Source: Alitta virens (lineage: Eukaryota > Annelida > Polychaeta > Phyllodocida > Nereididae). From it: DNA of 64,000 bases. Both the position numbers and the translations under genes were made by a program. The notes under the pieces are model-generated. The model saw only the letters and a program-made list of their open reading frames with translations. It made no database searches and was not told the origin of the DNA. This document shows positions 1-10,776 of the stretch, piece after piece. The stretch is from NCBI GenBank assembly GCA_932294295.1, contig OW028576.1, forward strand, positions 26,295,227 through 26,359,226, given 5' to 3'. How positions within the stretch are numbered: the first letter of the stretch is position 1; the number at the start of each line of letters is the position of its first letter.

Positions 1-1479
1 ACTGCATTTGACAGCTTGGTTGGAGAATTTAGATTTATGAATGTTTAGGAAAATTACACAAATACCATTTATTTTGTTGAAGCAATAGCATGACATTTCG
101 TCCCTATTTATGACAATGACAGATTATTTAACACATATGCATATCCAGGTACATAATAGTATCTAGTTTCATACTAATTTCATATATACCTGACAAATAT
201 GCTTGACATTCTCAAACCCTATTTGTTAATTAAGTGATAGGAAAACACTTTTACCCTGATGGGAATCATAACCAATTTAGGTTTTAGCTCTGCAATAAAG
301 CTGCAAAAGCTACAGACACATTAAAATGGCCTATTCATTTGGCAGGTTTTGACACCTACAGCCGTAATAGGAATGGTACTAGCTTCCATAATGGAAGAAT
401 GCTCTAAATTTAAATCTCATTGAAATGAGCTGGCACTAGAGCTAATTTTGCCGGGGGTCCTTCTGTGAGTTTTGTAATCAAATATTACACGGTGTGAGGA
501 CACTACACCTATTGTCCTTATGTTTAAATTATAAACGAATGCTAGGACAAGCATCCAATTTTGGTAGCCAAACATTTATATTGAAATAGCTCCCTGGCAC
601 CTTGGGTGCTATAGTGTCAAGATGTGTAAATATCCATCAATATCATTCTGAGACAAAAAGGCAAACCACAGTCTAACAACTGGTTTAACCAAAACAGCAA
701 TGTAGCTGATTAATAAAAATAATGGAATTTGTGTGTATTAATGAAGTAAAGGTGAGGAATGAGAACCACATACATAGTTTTCTGTATTTAACATTGTAGA
801 GAAAGATTTGCTGATAAATGCCTAATGATGTAGTTGAGTTATTAAAAATGTGAAGAAAATATTTATTTATTGGTAATTTAATTTACCAACCTTTTATTTA
901 TTTAGAACCTAAATCCTAACATTGTAACTTTGTAACTTTAACCTACACTTTATTCTAAATCTGACATTAAAGACAAGTTATTTACAATCTAAATATAATG
1001 ATTTAAGTAAATTTTGAACATTTTAGAAGTCACATTTTCATGAACATCGATATGGGAGAAGCAAGAGCTCACTGTACCTTTTGTAGGTGATATGGCTGGA
1101 CTCCTTTGGCCTGGTGATGATGGTGACATCTTTATGGCTACAGTATTGGACTCCTTTAAAGTTCTCCAATTGATCTACTCTCCTAAACCAAGCATAGGCA
1201 AAGGAGATACCCGGATTCTGCCACCATGTTGTGTATGGAGAACAGAATAGAGTCAAATCCAGGGGAATAGGTTGAGAGAAGTGTTTATTGTGGTGGAAAC
1301 ACCCAAACTGACTGTGGTGCAGCCTGACCTTGCTATATACAGTCAATTCCAACAATGGATTGTAGGGGGCCAGTTGCACCCTCATTAAATATGCAAATGA
1401 TGCAGGTGCACTGGCAAGCCAATGGAATATACAACAAACAAGAACTTAATTAACATTCAAGTAACTCTGAGACATGATC
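1..1479. other. AT-rich stretch without a supported gene
   Basis: I see no gene here. The only open frame of note (1038-1385, minus) has no recognisable motif and a composition unlike the neighbouring viral genes. The stretch may be host flank or a non-coding end of the viral block; the sequence does not show where the junction lies. Confidence 0.4.
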
Positions 1480-1485
1480 TATAAA
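1480..1485 (+). promoter_or_regulatory. TATA box of the leftmost rightward viral cluster
   Basis: TATAAA lies 24 bases before the ATG at 1509, which opens a run of three rightward genes. The spacing is a little short for a TATA-TSS-ATG arrangement but similar to other genes of this block. Confidence 0.4.
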
Positions 1486-1508
1486 CTAAGATATTAATAC
1501 ATGACAAT

Positions 1509-2830
1509 ATGCCCAAACAAAGTAATAGAACATTTCAATACATCTACATATCCGATAAATTCATGCGAAACCAAAATGCTCCTAAAGGGAGAAAAATAGA
1601 TGAAGGAAATTGTAGTATATTGACCAGCCTTTCTCGATGTAATTTGGCATTCCAATTGTGTGGTTTGAGTGTGGAAACTATACGTAAAAATGTATTAACT
1701 CGGTCGAGAGAAAGTGGTGTCGGAGTAGACATCACTTTTATCGATTTTGGTTCACTTATCAACACTCTGGAAGAACTGAGAAATATCAAAGTTAATTATG
1801 AAGAGATGAGTTTATCACCCATATGTGAATACCTTCATGGTGTGCTGACTGAATATGTTGAGGATTATTTCAGCATTTCGAAAAACTTGTACACTCGTGG
1901 ACCTGTCAGGATTTTGACTCAATTATTACAACCATACGGTGTGGTGTCCACAAATAAAGACGTTGTGTCTTATATTCCGGAGTTGGAGAGATTGAAAACC
2001 GCCGTTTTAACGAATGGGAAAACATATGTCACTCAAGCATTTCCTTTGATTTTACCAGCTGATAAAGTGGGGGATTGACTAGTTTTAAATTTGCCCAGAA
2101 CTTTGAGGATTCATCTAGTTTGTTTTTAGTTATAGGACCTTGGGATGAAATTCTTTGTGGTAGTTTGGGTGATAAGTTAATAGACAAACCGTCTGCCTCT
2201 AAAAGCAGTTGTAGAGAAAGACAAGTTAAAGACGTGAAAGTTTTAGATCAGGCGTATACAGCAGCATTTATCTTTGGAGAATCTGGGGATAGCACGACTA
2301 AAATTGTGGACGATGTCATAAGACGTTGCCGTCTTCACAAAGAATATCCTTATACAGAAACTCAGTATAGAGAAATTGCCGCCATCAAATTGGGGACTAT
2401 TCCTTTCGTCAGTAAAAATACCCTGCTCAAACAGGTGGATGACTATGGTGTTTTGAGTACAGTACAAATAGAACACTTTAATTTTCACCCAGAACAGGAA
2501 TGGACCTATCAGGTATTCACATACGATTTAGACTATGACGAGGTAGTAGGGGAAGCATTACAGCTTGGTCACGTTCCGGATCATGAAATTTACAGTTTCA
2601 AAGAGCCTATGAACTCTCGTCGAAAAAGACCTCGGATAGTCAATATGAAGACCATGGGAAGCTCTCCAAATCCGAGAAAATCCCCCAAAAAACACCACCC
2701 ATTGCATCAGCTTCACGTTTGAAAACGACAGAGGTTATCGCACGGCGGATTCCGGATTCCACATGAGGAAATCTAGTGGTAGAACATCAAACATTCCTAC
2801 CGATATTATAACAGGTGACATTCAAAAATG
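1509..2830 (+). pseudogene. herpesvirus-like gene of unknown function, two frame breaks
   Basis: Not recognised. The coding signal runs in three successive frames that abut without gaps: 1509-2078, then from about 2075 to 2722, then a third open frame from about 2690 to the TGA at 2829. The first break is at a five-G run (2069-2073), the second near the C/A-rich run at about 2685-2700. Read as one gene it would encode about 440 residues. A basic RRKRPR motif in the second part could be a nuclear localisation signal. The final TGA overlaps the ATG of the next gene (ATGA), which supports treating all three pieces as one gene directly upstream of 2828. No transmembrane segment or metal-binding motif is visible. 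Confidence 0.5.
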
Positions 2831-3358
2831 AATTTTTTATCGTCAGAAGCAAACATTGGTGGATATAAGGTAGATCATGGGTCTCACGTTGTAAGGAAGG
2901 CGCTTGAAATATTGCAGAATGGAAAACGTAAAAAAAATGACGAAAACACTGACCTCATAAACGCATATCCTCTCTTAGACAGGCAACTGGTTGATTTCGT
3001 TAAACAACCCCATAAACTGCTTCTGTACTCAAATGTATTTGTAGAAAACACACAGAAATCCGTAAATCACGGTTACAGTTTGTTACCTTTATTCAATTAC
3101 ACTGATAAAAATACAGGTGAATTTGTAAAGAATTACATCAATCCCTTTACCATGCGTTTTGAAATGAAGAACACGGATGATGCATACAAGTTACAGGCCG
3201 TATTTGGTCAGTACGAGTGCAGAATTTTTGTTCATCACAAGTTATTAACACCTATTGAGAGTGTTGAAACTCTGATAAGACTATCTAATGACAGGGTAGA
3301 GATTGAAAAGAGAGCTCCTATATCAGTCACAATTTTCTTGGACATAGGAGTGCATTGA
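2828..3358 (+). CDS. hypothetical viral protein, 176 residues
   Basis: Intact frame starting at an ATG that overlaps the stop of the preceding gene by the ATGA arrangement. The protein is soluble-looking and begins with a basic segment (KRKKN around residue 35). I recognise no family. It sits in the rightward cluster between two broken genes, so the cluster is probably one transcription group ending at the poly(A) signal near 4397. That it is a real gene rests on the overlap, the intact length and codon use like its neighbours. Confidence 0.5.
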   Translation: MNFLSSEANIGGYKVDHGSHVVRKALEILQNGKRKKNDENTDLINAYPLLDRQLVDFVKQPHKLLLYSNVFVENTQKSVNHGYSLLPLFNYTDKNTGEFVKNYINPFTMRFEMKNTDDAYKLQAVFGQYECRIFVHHKLLTPIESVETLIRLSNDRVEIEKRAPISVTIFLDIGVH

Positions 3359-3506
3359 GGGTGGGGCTGACCTCTAATTTATGCTAATCTGCACTCTCCT
3401 CCCCCCTAAAGGGCCTCTCCATATGTATAATAGGCTGGTGAACATCCTAATATGCCCAGTTCCAACAAAAACAGGGCACTGCAAAGGGCATTATTACTTC
3501 GTTCAC

Positions 3507-4267
3507 ATGGATCAGTTTGGTGAAGATATAGCATACTTATACTTACCCAGTGACGAGGAAGGCTGTTTCTCAGAGGAGGAGGGTGAGGATGTAAAAGAGG
3601 AGTGCCCAGAAATTCCTGAGAAAAAGGAAGAACAGCAGGATATTGACATGGATGCGGAGGATGAGGAGGAGGAAGGGTGTTTAAAATCTGATCATGAAAA
3701 AAACTCCGAGGAAGATCACTACGAGAAACAAATTTCGCTTAGGAAGCAAGCTAGATATTTGCGACGTCACGTAAAACTCGCTAAACCCCCAATATTGGTC
3801 AACAAATATGTGCATCAGTACGACATTGATATTAGTTCTAAGGATGGCGACTGGGATAATGTATCTTACTGGGGACTTCCCTTTCACAAATCTATTACTG
3901 ATGATATCAAAGATAAATATACAAGTTACCTGAAACACGATTCAGAGAGAAAGAAAAATCTTCCAGGATTAAGTGGAAAGAGGCTGGGATGTCGAGTCAC
4001 ATATAAATCACACGGACTGGTGATCCGAAAGTTATTTAAGGAAATGGGCATAACAGAACGGCAGTGCAAAACATGGAAAAAACGTGTGCCATGCCGGAAT
4101 TTTTGCATCCAGTAGAGGTCTCTGCCATTAAGCGGATGGAAACCAGAGACAGTAATCGAAGAAAGGAACACTCGTTAAGTCAGAGGCGTGGCTTCCATCA
4201 CAAATTACAGGATTATGACAAACTGTCTTCCCGTAATCATGGACGTGGAAATTATTCCAAATGTTGA
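3507..4267 (+). pseudogene. acidic viral protein gene with one frame break
   Basis: The frame is open from 3381, but the first convincing start is the ATG at 3507 (MDQFGEDIAYLYLP). About residues 10-65 form a very acidic segment rich in Glu and Asp, followed by a basic region. The frame stops at 4115, while a different frame (from about 4064 to 4267) carries on with similar Arg/Lys/His-rich composition. A six-A run at 4077-4082 is the likely place of the break. Total length about 250 residues. An acidic region next to a basic tail is common in viral regulatory or DNA-binding proteins, but no family is recognised. Confidence 0.45.
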
Positions 4268-4396
4268 ACGTTCGAAAGAAATTACACTATTATGAGAAGA
4301 TATTTCTTGCACACTAGTAGTGGAGATTGTTCAAAATATTTAACGCTTTATTTTAATTGAATGTTTGCTGTATTGATTAATGTATAATGAATCAGA

Positions 4397-4447
4397 AATA
4401 AATGATTTACTACCAAAAAGCTTTTTTTGGTTTTTTCAACTTTTATT
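4397..4447. terminator. facing poly(A) signals of two convergent clusters
   Basis: AATAAA at 4397-4402 (plus) serves the rightward cluster. TTTATT at 4442-4447 is AATAAA on the minus strand and overlaps the stop codon of the leftward gene ending at 4446. The compact tail-to-tail layout is typical of large DNA viruses. Confidence 0.55.
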
Positions 4448-5483
4448 AAGCGCATGTAACAATATCTGAGACTTTTATTAGTGGCGGTTCATGAACTGTC
4501 TTTTCCACGACCCAAATTGAGCCATGCCATACTATTTTGTAGTCTTCAAAAGGTGATTCATCACGCAAGTACAAATGTTTATGTCCATGGATGTTGATTA
4601 TGGGTGCGAAGAAATCAATTTCATTTTTGATTCTACCATTCATAGACATTGGTGTTTTAGAAATACCCAAGAATGTCATTGTACTCAAGAGCCCCTCCTT
4701 GCCTTCTGCCACATAAACAGTTTCTGATGAAGCATCCACATAGTTTCTTGTTTGTCTACCTAAGATACAACATATGCACATCTTCGGTGTCATATTCAAT
4801 ATTGAGGTACTTCCGTTATCGAACTAGTGGGCATCAGTTTTGTCTTTATTCTTGTCAAATGGGTCCAGATTCATAACTGATATAATCGTATCTATCAATT
4901 CTATTAAAGAATCATGATAAGTGGCTTCTAAACATGCTCCAGCGGTGAATAGATTCAACAAAACTGGAATCAGAGCTATCGGCCCAGCTCTACCCACCTG
5001 GGGATACAAATAATGATACACGCAAGACAGCTCTTGGTTGCATGTTGAGTCTAAGATGTTTCTCACACATTCTATCTTACATGAGTCAAAGTCTCTCCCT
5101 ATAATATTTAGCAGAGGATTTAACATGGTTTCGCTTCTGTTCGGGTCCAATAAGGGTGAGAGATCATCTATGCAGTAGAATGCCTCATTATATTTACATT
5201 GGCCAAACCAGGGGGGTGGTGTCAACAAGTCTATCATTATCTCATCATCCTCCACTTCTGCTTCTCCAACTTGTTTATCCAGAAACAACATAATGTCCTC
5301 AAAATATTTCGTCATGGCTTTTACGGATTGATTTGTTACACATGCTGGTGTGTTTTCTCCCTTTGCCGTTTGAAACACGTACATGTCTGTAGCATCTTTA
5401 CTTGGAATCAATCTGACCGGTTCAGCCAAATCTGCTGTTGCTTTCACAGCATCTTCTAGAATTGTGGGGACTGCTTCAGCCAT
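4446..5483 (-). pseudogene. viral gene of unknown function split by one in-frame TAG
   Basis: Starts at ATG 5483 and runs 219 codons to a TAG at 4824-4826. The same frame continues without another stop to 4446, giving a further open segment of about 125 codons. This is the pattern of one nonsense mutation in a gene of about 345 codons rather than two genes; a separate start (ATG near 4793) for the second half is the alternative. The protein has a hydrophobic stretch near residues 165-190 (PIALIPVLLNLFTAGACLEA) and a Pro-rich LLTPPPWF motif. No family recognised. It follows the 670-residue gene by 46 bases on the same strand and probably shares its 3' end. Confidence 0.5.
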
Positions 5484-5529
5484 GGTAGTTAAAAACTAAA
5501 TGAGGACTATGGATATAGTTTGTTGTCTT

Positions 5530-7542
5530 TTAACCCAGTTGATGATTTGCTAGTTGCAGTAATTCGGCCAGTGGCAAGATTAGGTCTTCGCAGGGAACAT
5601 CGAATTTATAGATTTTAGGCATGACCCTATTGATTAAATGCTCAGTTTTCTTGATCATGGTTATTTTAGATTCCACACTGACTTTGGGTTTCAATTTACT
5701 GTAAGTTGATAAAATCCATGACATCCAGCTGATGGAGTCTTCGGAGTCAAGATCTTTAGACGCTCTCGATATCATTAGTTTAATGGTTTGTAATGTGGAA
5801 GCTGAGCTACACGATACTAGTTTTTTTACTGCCTCGTAATGTTTGTCATGCAAATTAAGGAGCACACTGTTTCTTAGTGCCAGTCCAAAATATTCATCTA
5901 CATTGTATTGATAATATAGTTCATATAGTTTAAAAGTAATTTCCTCTAAGTCATGTCCACTAGGTATATCAATTTCATGAGAAGTCAAAAATGACAGCAT
6001 AGTTCTGAGACCCTCTAAAAAACCAGTGTCATCTTCGCTTTCATTAAATAAAGACAGTAAAGTATTTGAAGCCACATCTTTTGTAAAAAAACCACAATTT
6101 TTACTGGAGTATAGTGCTCCAACACTACAGAAAATGTCCTCTAAATAGTTTGCAGTTTCACCCCGTAAGAGGCCCATGCAGACGGCAAAGCTTTTCTTGT
6201 TTTCAGCAGAATCCTCAGATGGTTCAAATATAATCAGGGGGATTTTTATAGGGTAATTTACTTCTGTGGAATGCCAACATAACAATTTTGTTTTTTCTTC
6301 ATTTATTTCAACACATTGTATGTACAGTTCTAGATCACGCACTTTCCACAAGAGATTTTCTGTGTGTTTGGTTGTATTCATCATCAGAGAAGCCCATTTT
6401 GCATCGCCAAACCACAGTTTCACATCTTCTTTCCCATCCATCCATATCAATGATTGCATATCGCACAAATCTTTGTCTTTAAGGTATAATTTAGGGACCT
6501 CCTTCCATGAATCATGCAGTTTGTGTGCAATACCCCACGACACTCCATACCATCTGTTTTCTGCATTACTTTGGTTCATACAACGCTCAGAAGGATGCAC
6601 TGAGAAACCGCATATCAAGTCAATAAGGAACAGGGCCCTATCTTTACCAGTAATTCCTAACAATCGACCAACATCAATGAGTGCTGTTGTCGCATGGGAG
6701 AATGTAATCTCTTGGTCCAGTAACTGCTTATTTACCCCTAAATGAAAGTAATTTTTGCTAATAGTTCTTAATATCCTGTCAAAATCTGAATATGTTACTT
6801 TCAGGTTTGTGTATCCCTCGTGTTGGAAAAGATCAAATTCCTTGTTCAGATTTGATTTGATATGTTCGCAAAGTGGTGCTATGACACTTAAATGAAATTT
6901 TTGGGGAAAACTGTTGATTTCTTTAATATGCGTAAGGATCCCCATTGCTCTCAATGCTCTTAAGGTTTGGTCATAGTTATACATTAAGCCATCCAGACCA
7001 CAAGCGTTGTAGGCAATTGATTGTAATATAACTGTAAAGAAATCGTATGCATGACGAGCTGAATCGAAAGGGATGAAAAGAAACTTTTCTTCATAGTGTT
7101 TATCCCTGGCAAAACTTGTCTTCGTGTCTAATAGAAATCTCACTATCATATCGATAAAGACGTCATTCTTGTTTTCTTTACATTTTGTCAAAATTTTAAT
7201 AAAATTCTTCCGACACGGACCTTTAGTTAATAGACGATAAATGTCAGAAAAAAATGGCCATATAAGAGATGATGGTAGGCTTAATTTTCTCACCTTGTCA
7301 ATTTCTGGCCATAAAGTGAAAAGTTCGTTCAGTAAATTCTCCAAGCAATCTAGGTTTTTCGGTGATGATTGCAATGTTAAAGAAAATTTGACCATAGAAA
7401 TATAATCGTCTGTATTATATGCCAAATAGTCTGCCCTGTAGCTAACATAGACGTCTTGGGCTTTAGTGCTGATTAACGACAACAATTGTTGAATAGTTGT
7501 TAGTTTCTGGGGAGGTAAAATGTCTGGGCTTTTCGGGTACAT
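5530..7542 (-). CDS. intact 670-residue viral protein, unknown function
   Basis: Long uninterrupted frame starting at ATG 7542. It is the largest gene of the left part and appears fully intact, so it helps date the block as not very old. The sequence is helix-rich with many Leu/Ile, no transmembrane segment, no Walker motif and no obvious Zn cluster. Its length is similar to the portal protein of vertebrate herpesviruses, but I see no motif that would justify that name. It is transcribed leftward, head-to-head with the membrane protein gene at 7661; the 118 bases between them must hold both promoters. Confidence 0.65.
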   Translation of the reverse strand: MYPKSPDILPPQKLTTIQQLLSLISTKAQDVYVSYRADYLAYNTDDYISMVKFSLTLQSSPKNLDCLENLLNELFTLWPEIDKVRKLSLPSSLIWPFFSDIYRLLTKGPCRKNFIKILTKCKENKNDVFIDMIVRFLLDTKTSFARDKHYEEKFLFIPFDSARHAYDFFTVILQSIAYNACGLDGLMYNYDQTLRALRAMGILTHIKEINSFPQKFHLSVIAPLCEHIKSNLNKEFDLFQHEGYTNLKVTYSDFDRILRTISKNYFHLGVNKQLLDQEITFSHATTALIDVGRLLGITGKDRALFLIDLICGFSVHPSERCMNQSNAENRWYGVSWGIAHKLHDSWKEVPKLYLKDKDLCDMQSLIWMDGKEDVKLWFGDAKWASLMMNTTKHTENLLWKVRDLELYIQCVEINEEKTKLLCWHSTEVNYPIKIPLIIFEPSEDSAENKKSFAVCMGLLRGETANYLEDIFCSVGALYSSKNCGFFTKDVASNTLLSLFNESEDDTGFLEGLRTMLSFLTSHEIDIPSGHDLEEITFKLYELYYQYNVDEYFGLALRNSVLLNLHDKHYEAVKKLVSCSSASTLQTIKLMISRASKDLDSEDSISWMSWILSTYSKLKPKVSVESKITMIKKTEHLINRVMPKIYKFDVPCEDLILPLAELLQLANHQLG

Positions 7543-7660
7543 TATTCAGCTAACTTAATAAACGTTTCTTCCTTCATTTTTTAGTATCTGTTGTTCAACA
7601 TTTTCAGTGGGTTTGGTGAAGCACATTCGTGAGGCTCTCAGTAAGTAATAAGGAAAAAAT

Positions 7661-8170
7661 ATGTCGTCTGCACCAATGATGGATGTTGACTTACAAACTA
7701 TTTATGAAAAAATAAACATGGTTGAAGCTATCGTGTTGGTCGCACTGGCAGTTATATTAATTTTAGTGCTTTCCATTTTCTTATTAATGTGGTGCAATTT
7801 CTTGTGGCCCATTTTTCTAAGAACCAGGTCTTCGCAAAGTATCAATCGACCTATACGAAAACTTTACAAGACATTCCCTGGTCATTCAGATCTATGCAAA
7901 GAAGGGGAGGAAACACCATTATATATTCTTTCACCTGATTCCTCTTGCATACATGAATGTTAAATCAGCAATTTTTCCAGTATGAGGACTACATTCGGTC
8001 ATAACAGGATGAAAAGAGACAATCCATATAGATATAGCATTGGGACAGAGGAGTATGGAAGGACATTGTCTATGCAATTTCTTGGCATTTCTTTCCATGT
8101 GATACAGTATGACAAAAAAAAATATATATATAAAAAACTTAAATGCGACAAAATTGTTTGTGTTTCTTAA
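7661..8170 (+). CDS. small single-pass membrane protein; frame continues past a TAA
   Basis: ATG 7661 opens 100 codons ending at TAA 7961-7963. Residues about 21-46 form one strong hydrophobic segment (VEAIVLVALAVILILVLSIF and on), followed by a cytosolic-type basic tail, so this is probably a small type III or signal-anchor membrane protein. After the TAA the same frame stays open to 8170 (about 68 more codons, Arg/Tyr/Lys-rich), which may be a lost C-terminus after a nonsense mutation. Herpesviruses encode several small envelope or egress proteins of this size, but I cannot name this one. Confidence 0.5.
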
Positions 8171-8256
8171 CTTTATTAGTGTTGCATGTCTACAACCATA
8201 TCACACGATATAACATTAGAATGAAATACAGTAATTGTATAATTTTGGTTATATAT

Positions 8257-9897
8257 TTAAATATTAAATATGATTAGATATGAAATAATACAAGCAAAGA
8301 AACATATGAAAAGGTAACAACATATATCTAATACATCCATCTTTGACTGATTCTCATCAATTTCGACTAACATTGGTGGACAAAGCTTGTTGTTTGAAAA
8401 TATAAGGTAAATCTCCTTTCCATTATTTTCAAAAGTCCTTAGGTCAATATTGGTATGAGAAAACGGTAGTTCCTCCTGACCATGGAAGATTTGGTTTACG
8501 GTGCCTTTGCATAGCACAGTCATTATAACTCTCAGTTGATTTCTATATATGCATACTATAGGGAATTTCTTTAGAAACACTTTTTTTTAGAGGAATAGAA
8601 AACATGGTCAATTCATCATCTGAATAATACTCCGATATTGCGAAATCGTATACAGCGCATTCAGTTCTGTCTATAAACTTATGAGTCGCTATTTGGCTTA
8701 TTTTTTTGATGCTGTTGAGATTAACGTAGGATTCTGGAATATAATCCATAGCAGGAAGTCTTTTGCATAACAATTAATTAGGTTTATATATCGTCTTGTC
8801 TTCGTGGGGAGATCCTGGAGTCTCATGACAACGTATTCAGTGGAATAGTTAGTTTTCTGGTCGACGGGTAGAAAAAGTGGTGCGTCGAACAATAAGTCTT
8901 CATCGTTAGTCACCAAATGATGGTCTAGTCTAGTGTCTAAATATACCGTGTCACTGTCTGTACAGCTTATCATTTCCAGGGCATTTCTGTAATAATGTAG
9001 CGGAAATGATTTCTGTAAGGCTCCGTACAAAACCAAGTCTGGCATGTTATTCATAGCACTAATAACAAAACTTTTCCGTCCTCTCACTTTATGTTCCGAC
9101 TTTGAATAAAAAAAATTTGAATTTTGATACGCGTTGTGAGAAGTTGTCAGAGCTTTCAATGGGGCATATTTACTACTCATGTCATCTAAATGGTGTTTAG
9201 CAAAGTTTATATGTTCATAAGCTCTTCGCAAATGCCACATCACAGCATGGTCCTTGTGTACAGAATTTAAGTCCATAAACACCTTATTCTTTGCCTTGTA
9301 CATTTTGTATACGTATAAAAGCGATCGTTTATAATTAGCGCCCATCTTTGGTAGAATACAACCACTCATAATCCGGTACATCATTTGATTAAAGATACGA
9401 ATGTCTAACAAAACAGCTGTTTTTAACCACCTGCATGTTCTGTCCGTCATTGGATTGTGAAAAAATGCTAGACCTTTCCTTAGCAATTGAGCATTTTTTG
9501 GGGTTAAGCGATGAAATATATCTATGACATTTTGGAAAAATATGGAAGAAAACTCAATGATAGCTTGTGCACATCTGTATTTGCCATGTTGGTGTAATTT
9601 AACTGGTATACGATCAAACATTTCATTCCAAACGAAAGGTTTGATATTGGCATTAGGATAGTAAGTATTTAAATATCGTGCAAAAGAATATGGCAGAAGG
9701 TTTTCATAAATCCACACTGCTCCCAATCTACAACCTACTTGTTCACAAAGTATATTTTTACACACCACATTGACGAAATAAAGTATTTCCAGTCTTTCCT
9801 TGTCCATTATTCTTTGCAAACCATTCAATTTCTTTCTATATAATTGACTATATTTCGTTTGATTCCGTCTCCGAATCTTCTTCCTCAGTTTCACCAT
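8257..9897 (-). pseudogene. viral gene for a tail-anchored protein, two frame breaks
   Basis: Three overlapping leftward frames read as one protein: 9897 to about 8760, then to about 8580, then to 8257. The breaks lie near the four-A run at about 8762-8765 (plus-strand coordinates) and at the A-run (T-run on plus) at about 8583-8590. The N-terminus is very basic (KLRKKIRRRNQTK). The last about 25 residues are hydrophobic (CCYLFICFFACIISYLIIF) and end almost at the stop, which is the layout of a C-tail-anchored membrane protein. Length in total about 545 codons. Tail anchoring is found in the nuclear-egress membrane protein of herpesviruses, but that protein is shorter and I see no sequence reason to equate them. 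Its start overlaps the end of the next upstream gene by 50 bases. Confidence 0.5.
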
Positions 9898-10671
9898 GTC
9901 TTTCTGGGGCTGTTATTGGTTTTTCATCAACAGCCTTCTCTTTATAGTGATGGTACCAGCCAAACTCCTTACAGTGTTCAATCTTGTACTCGCCACTTCT
10001 TTTCTTAATTTTCAGTAGACAGGTTTCCGACTCTTCTACCCTTGTCTTTGGAGGCAATGTTCTGGAAAACACCACGGTGAGTCGTGCTTCATTGAATACA
10101 AGTGGTCCAAGACTGAATAATGTGCGGGAAGTATCAAGGTTACTCATAGCACAGACGATGCGAACATCTAGTGGCCCTACTCTTGGTAAACCAAAGATGT
10201 CATTCGAACGTGTCACATCATTCCTTGTAAATCTGTTAATACATTCCACATTGCGATAACCATGAAGTACAGCAGCATGAGAGTAAAGGAATTTTGTGAA
10301 ATGGATTAAGGTTTGTCGTATTGTGTCGTGTTGGTCTGAGAAACTTTTGCTAAAATGCACGTGTCCCGATTTCTTCACGTGTTGTCTGACGGGTAAATAA
10401 GTTGGTCGATCCGCCTGAAGAGAAATTACTACAAGTTTTCATTTTCTTTAACATCCTCCATAATTTGTAGTAAAACAGTCTTCAGTCTTCCACATATCCC
10501 GATGCATCTACTCTCTTGTTCTTTCAAATAATCTTTAAAATATTCCTCCACATTGCGGTCTATGTTATATCTCTTTTCTGCTGTAAGTTGTTTCCATTTG
10601 TGTTGGAAGCTTTTAACATCCAAGCCATTCACAAGTTGTTAGGCCAGGGCTCGGCTTTCCACAAGCTCCAT
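9848..10671 (-). pseudogene. viral gene of unknown function with one stop and one frame break
   Basis: An ATG at 10671 opens ten codons to a TAA at 10639-10641; the frame then stays open to a TAG at 10429-10431. A neighbouring frame, open from about 10438 and lacking any ATG of its own before 10378, continues to 9848. The lack of an ATG in the second part and the abutting frames suggest one gene of about 270 codons damaged twice. The C-terminus is highly acidic (ETEEEDSETESNEI). No family is recognised. The 3' end overlaps the start of the tail-anchored protein gene, which suggests co-transcription. Confidence 0.4.
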
Positions 10672-10715
10672 TCTTGGCAGTCAGAAGCCAAATGGCCTGC
10701 AATTCAAGTCTTGTG

Positions 10716-10723
10716 TATATAAA
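10716..10723 (+). promoter_or_regulatory. TATA box of the cyclin gene
   Basis: TATATAAA is only 3 bases before the upstream ATG at 10726, so transcription must begin downstream of that ATG. The next in-frame ATG, 10777, lies about 54 bases after the TATA box and is therefore the likely start. Confidence 0.55.
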
Positions 10724-10776
10724 GCATGATGTCACAGGCCAGTTTGGCCTTTATTTCAAGCTTACCACCGAGCAGT

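Noticed and set aside
1038..1385. 115-codon minus-strand open frame
   Set aside because: No motif, no promoter and composition unlike the neighbouring genes; likely chance.
6266..6745. Plus-strand frames inside the 670-residue gene
   Set aside because: Shadow frames of a long intact minus-strand gene.
5530..7542. Naming the 670-residue protein as the portal protein
   Set aside because: Only the length agrees; no motif supports it.
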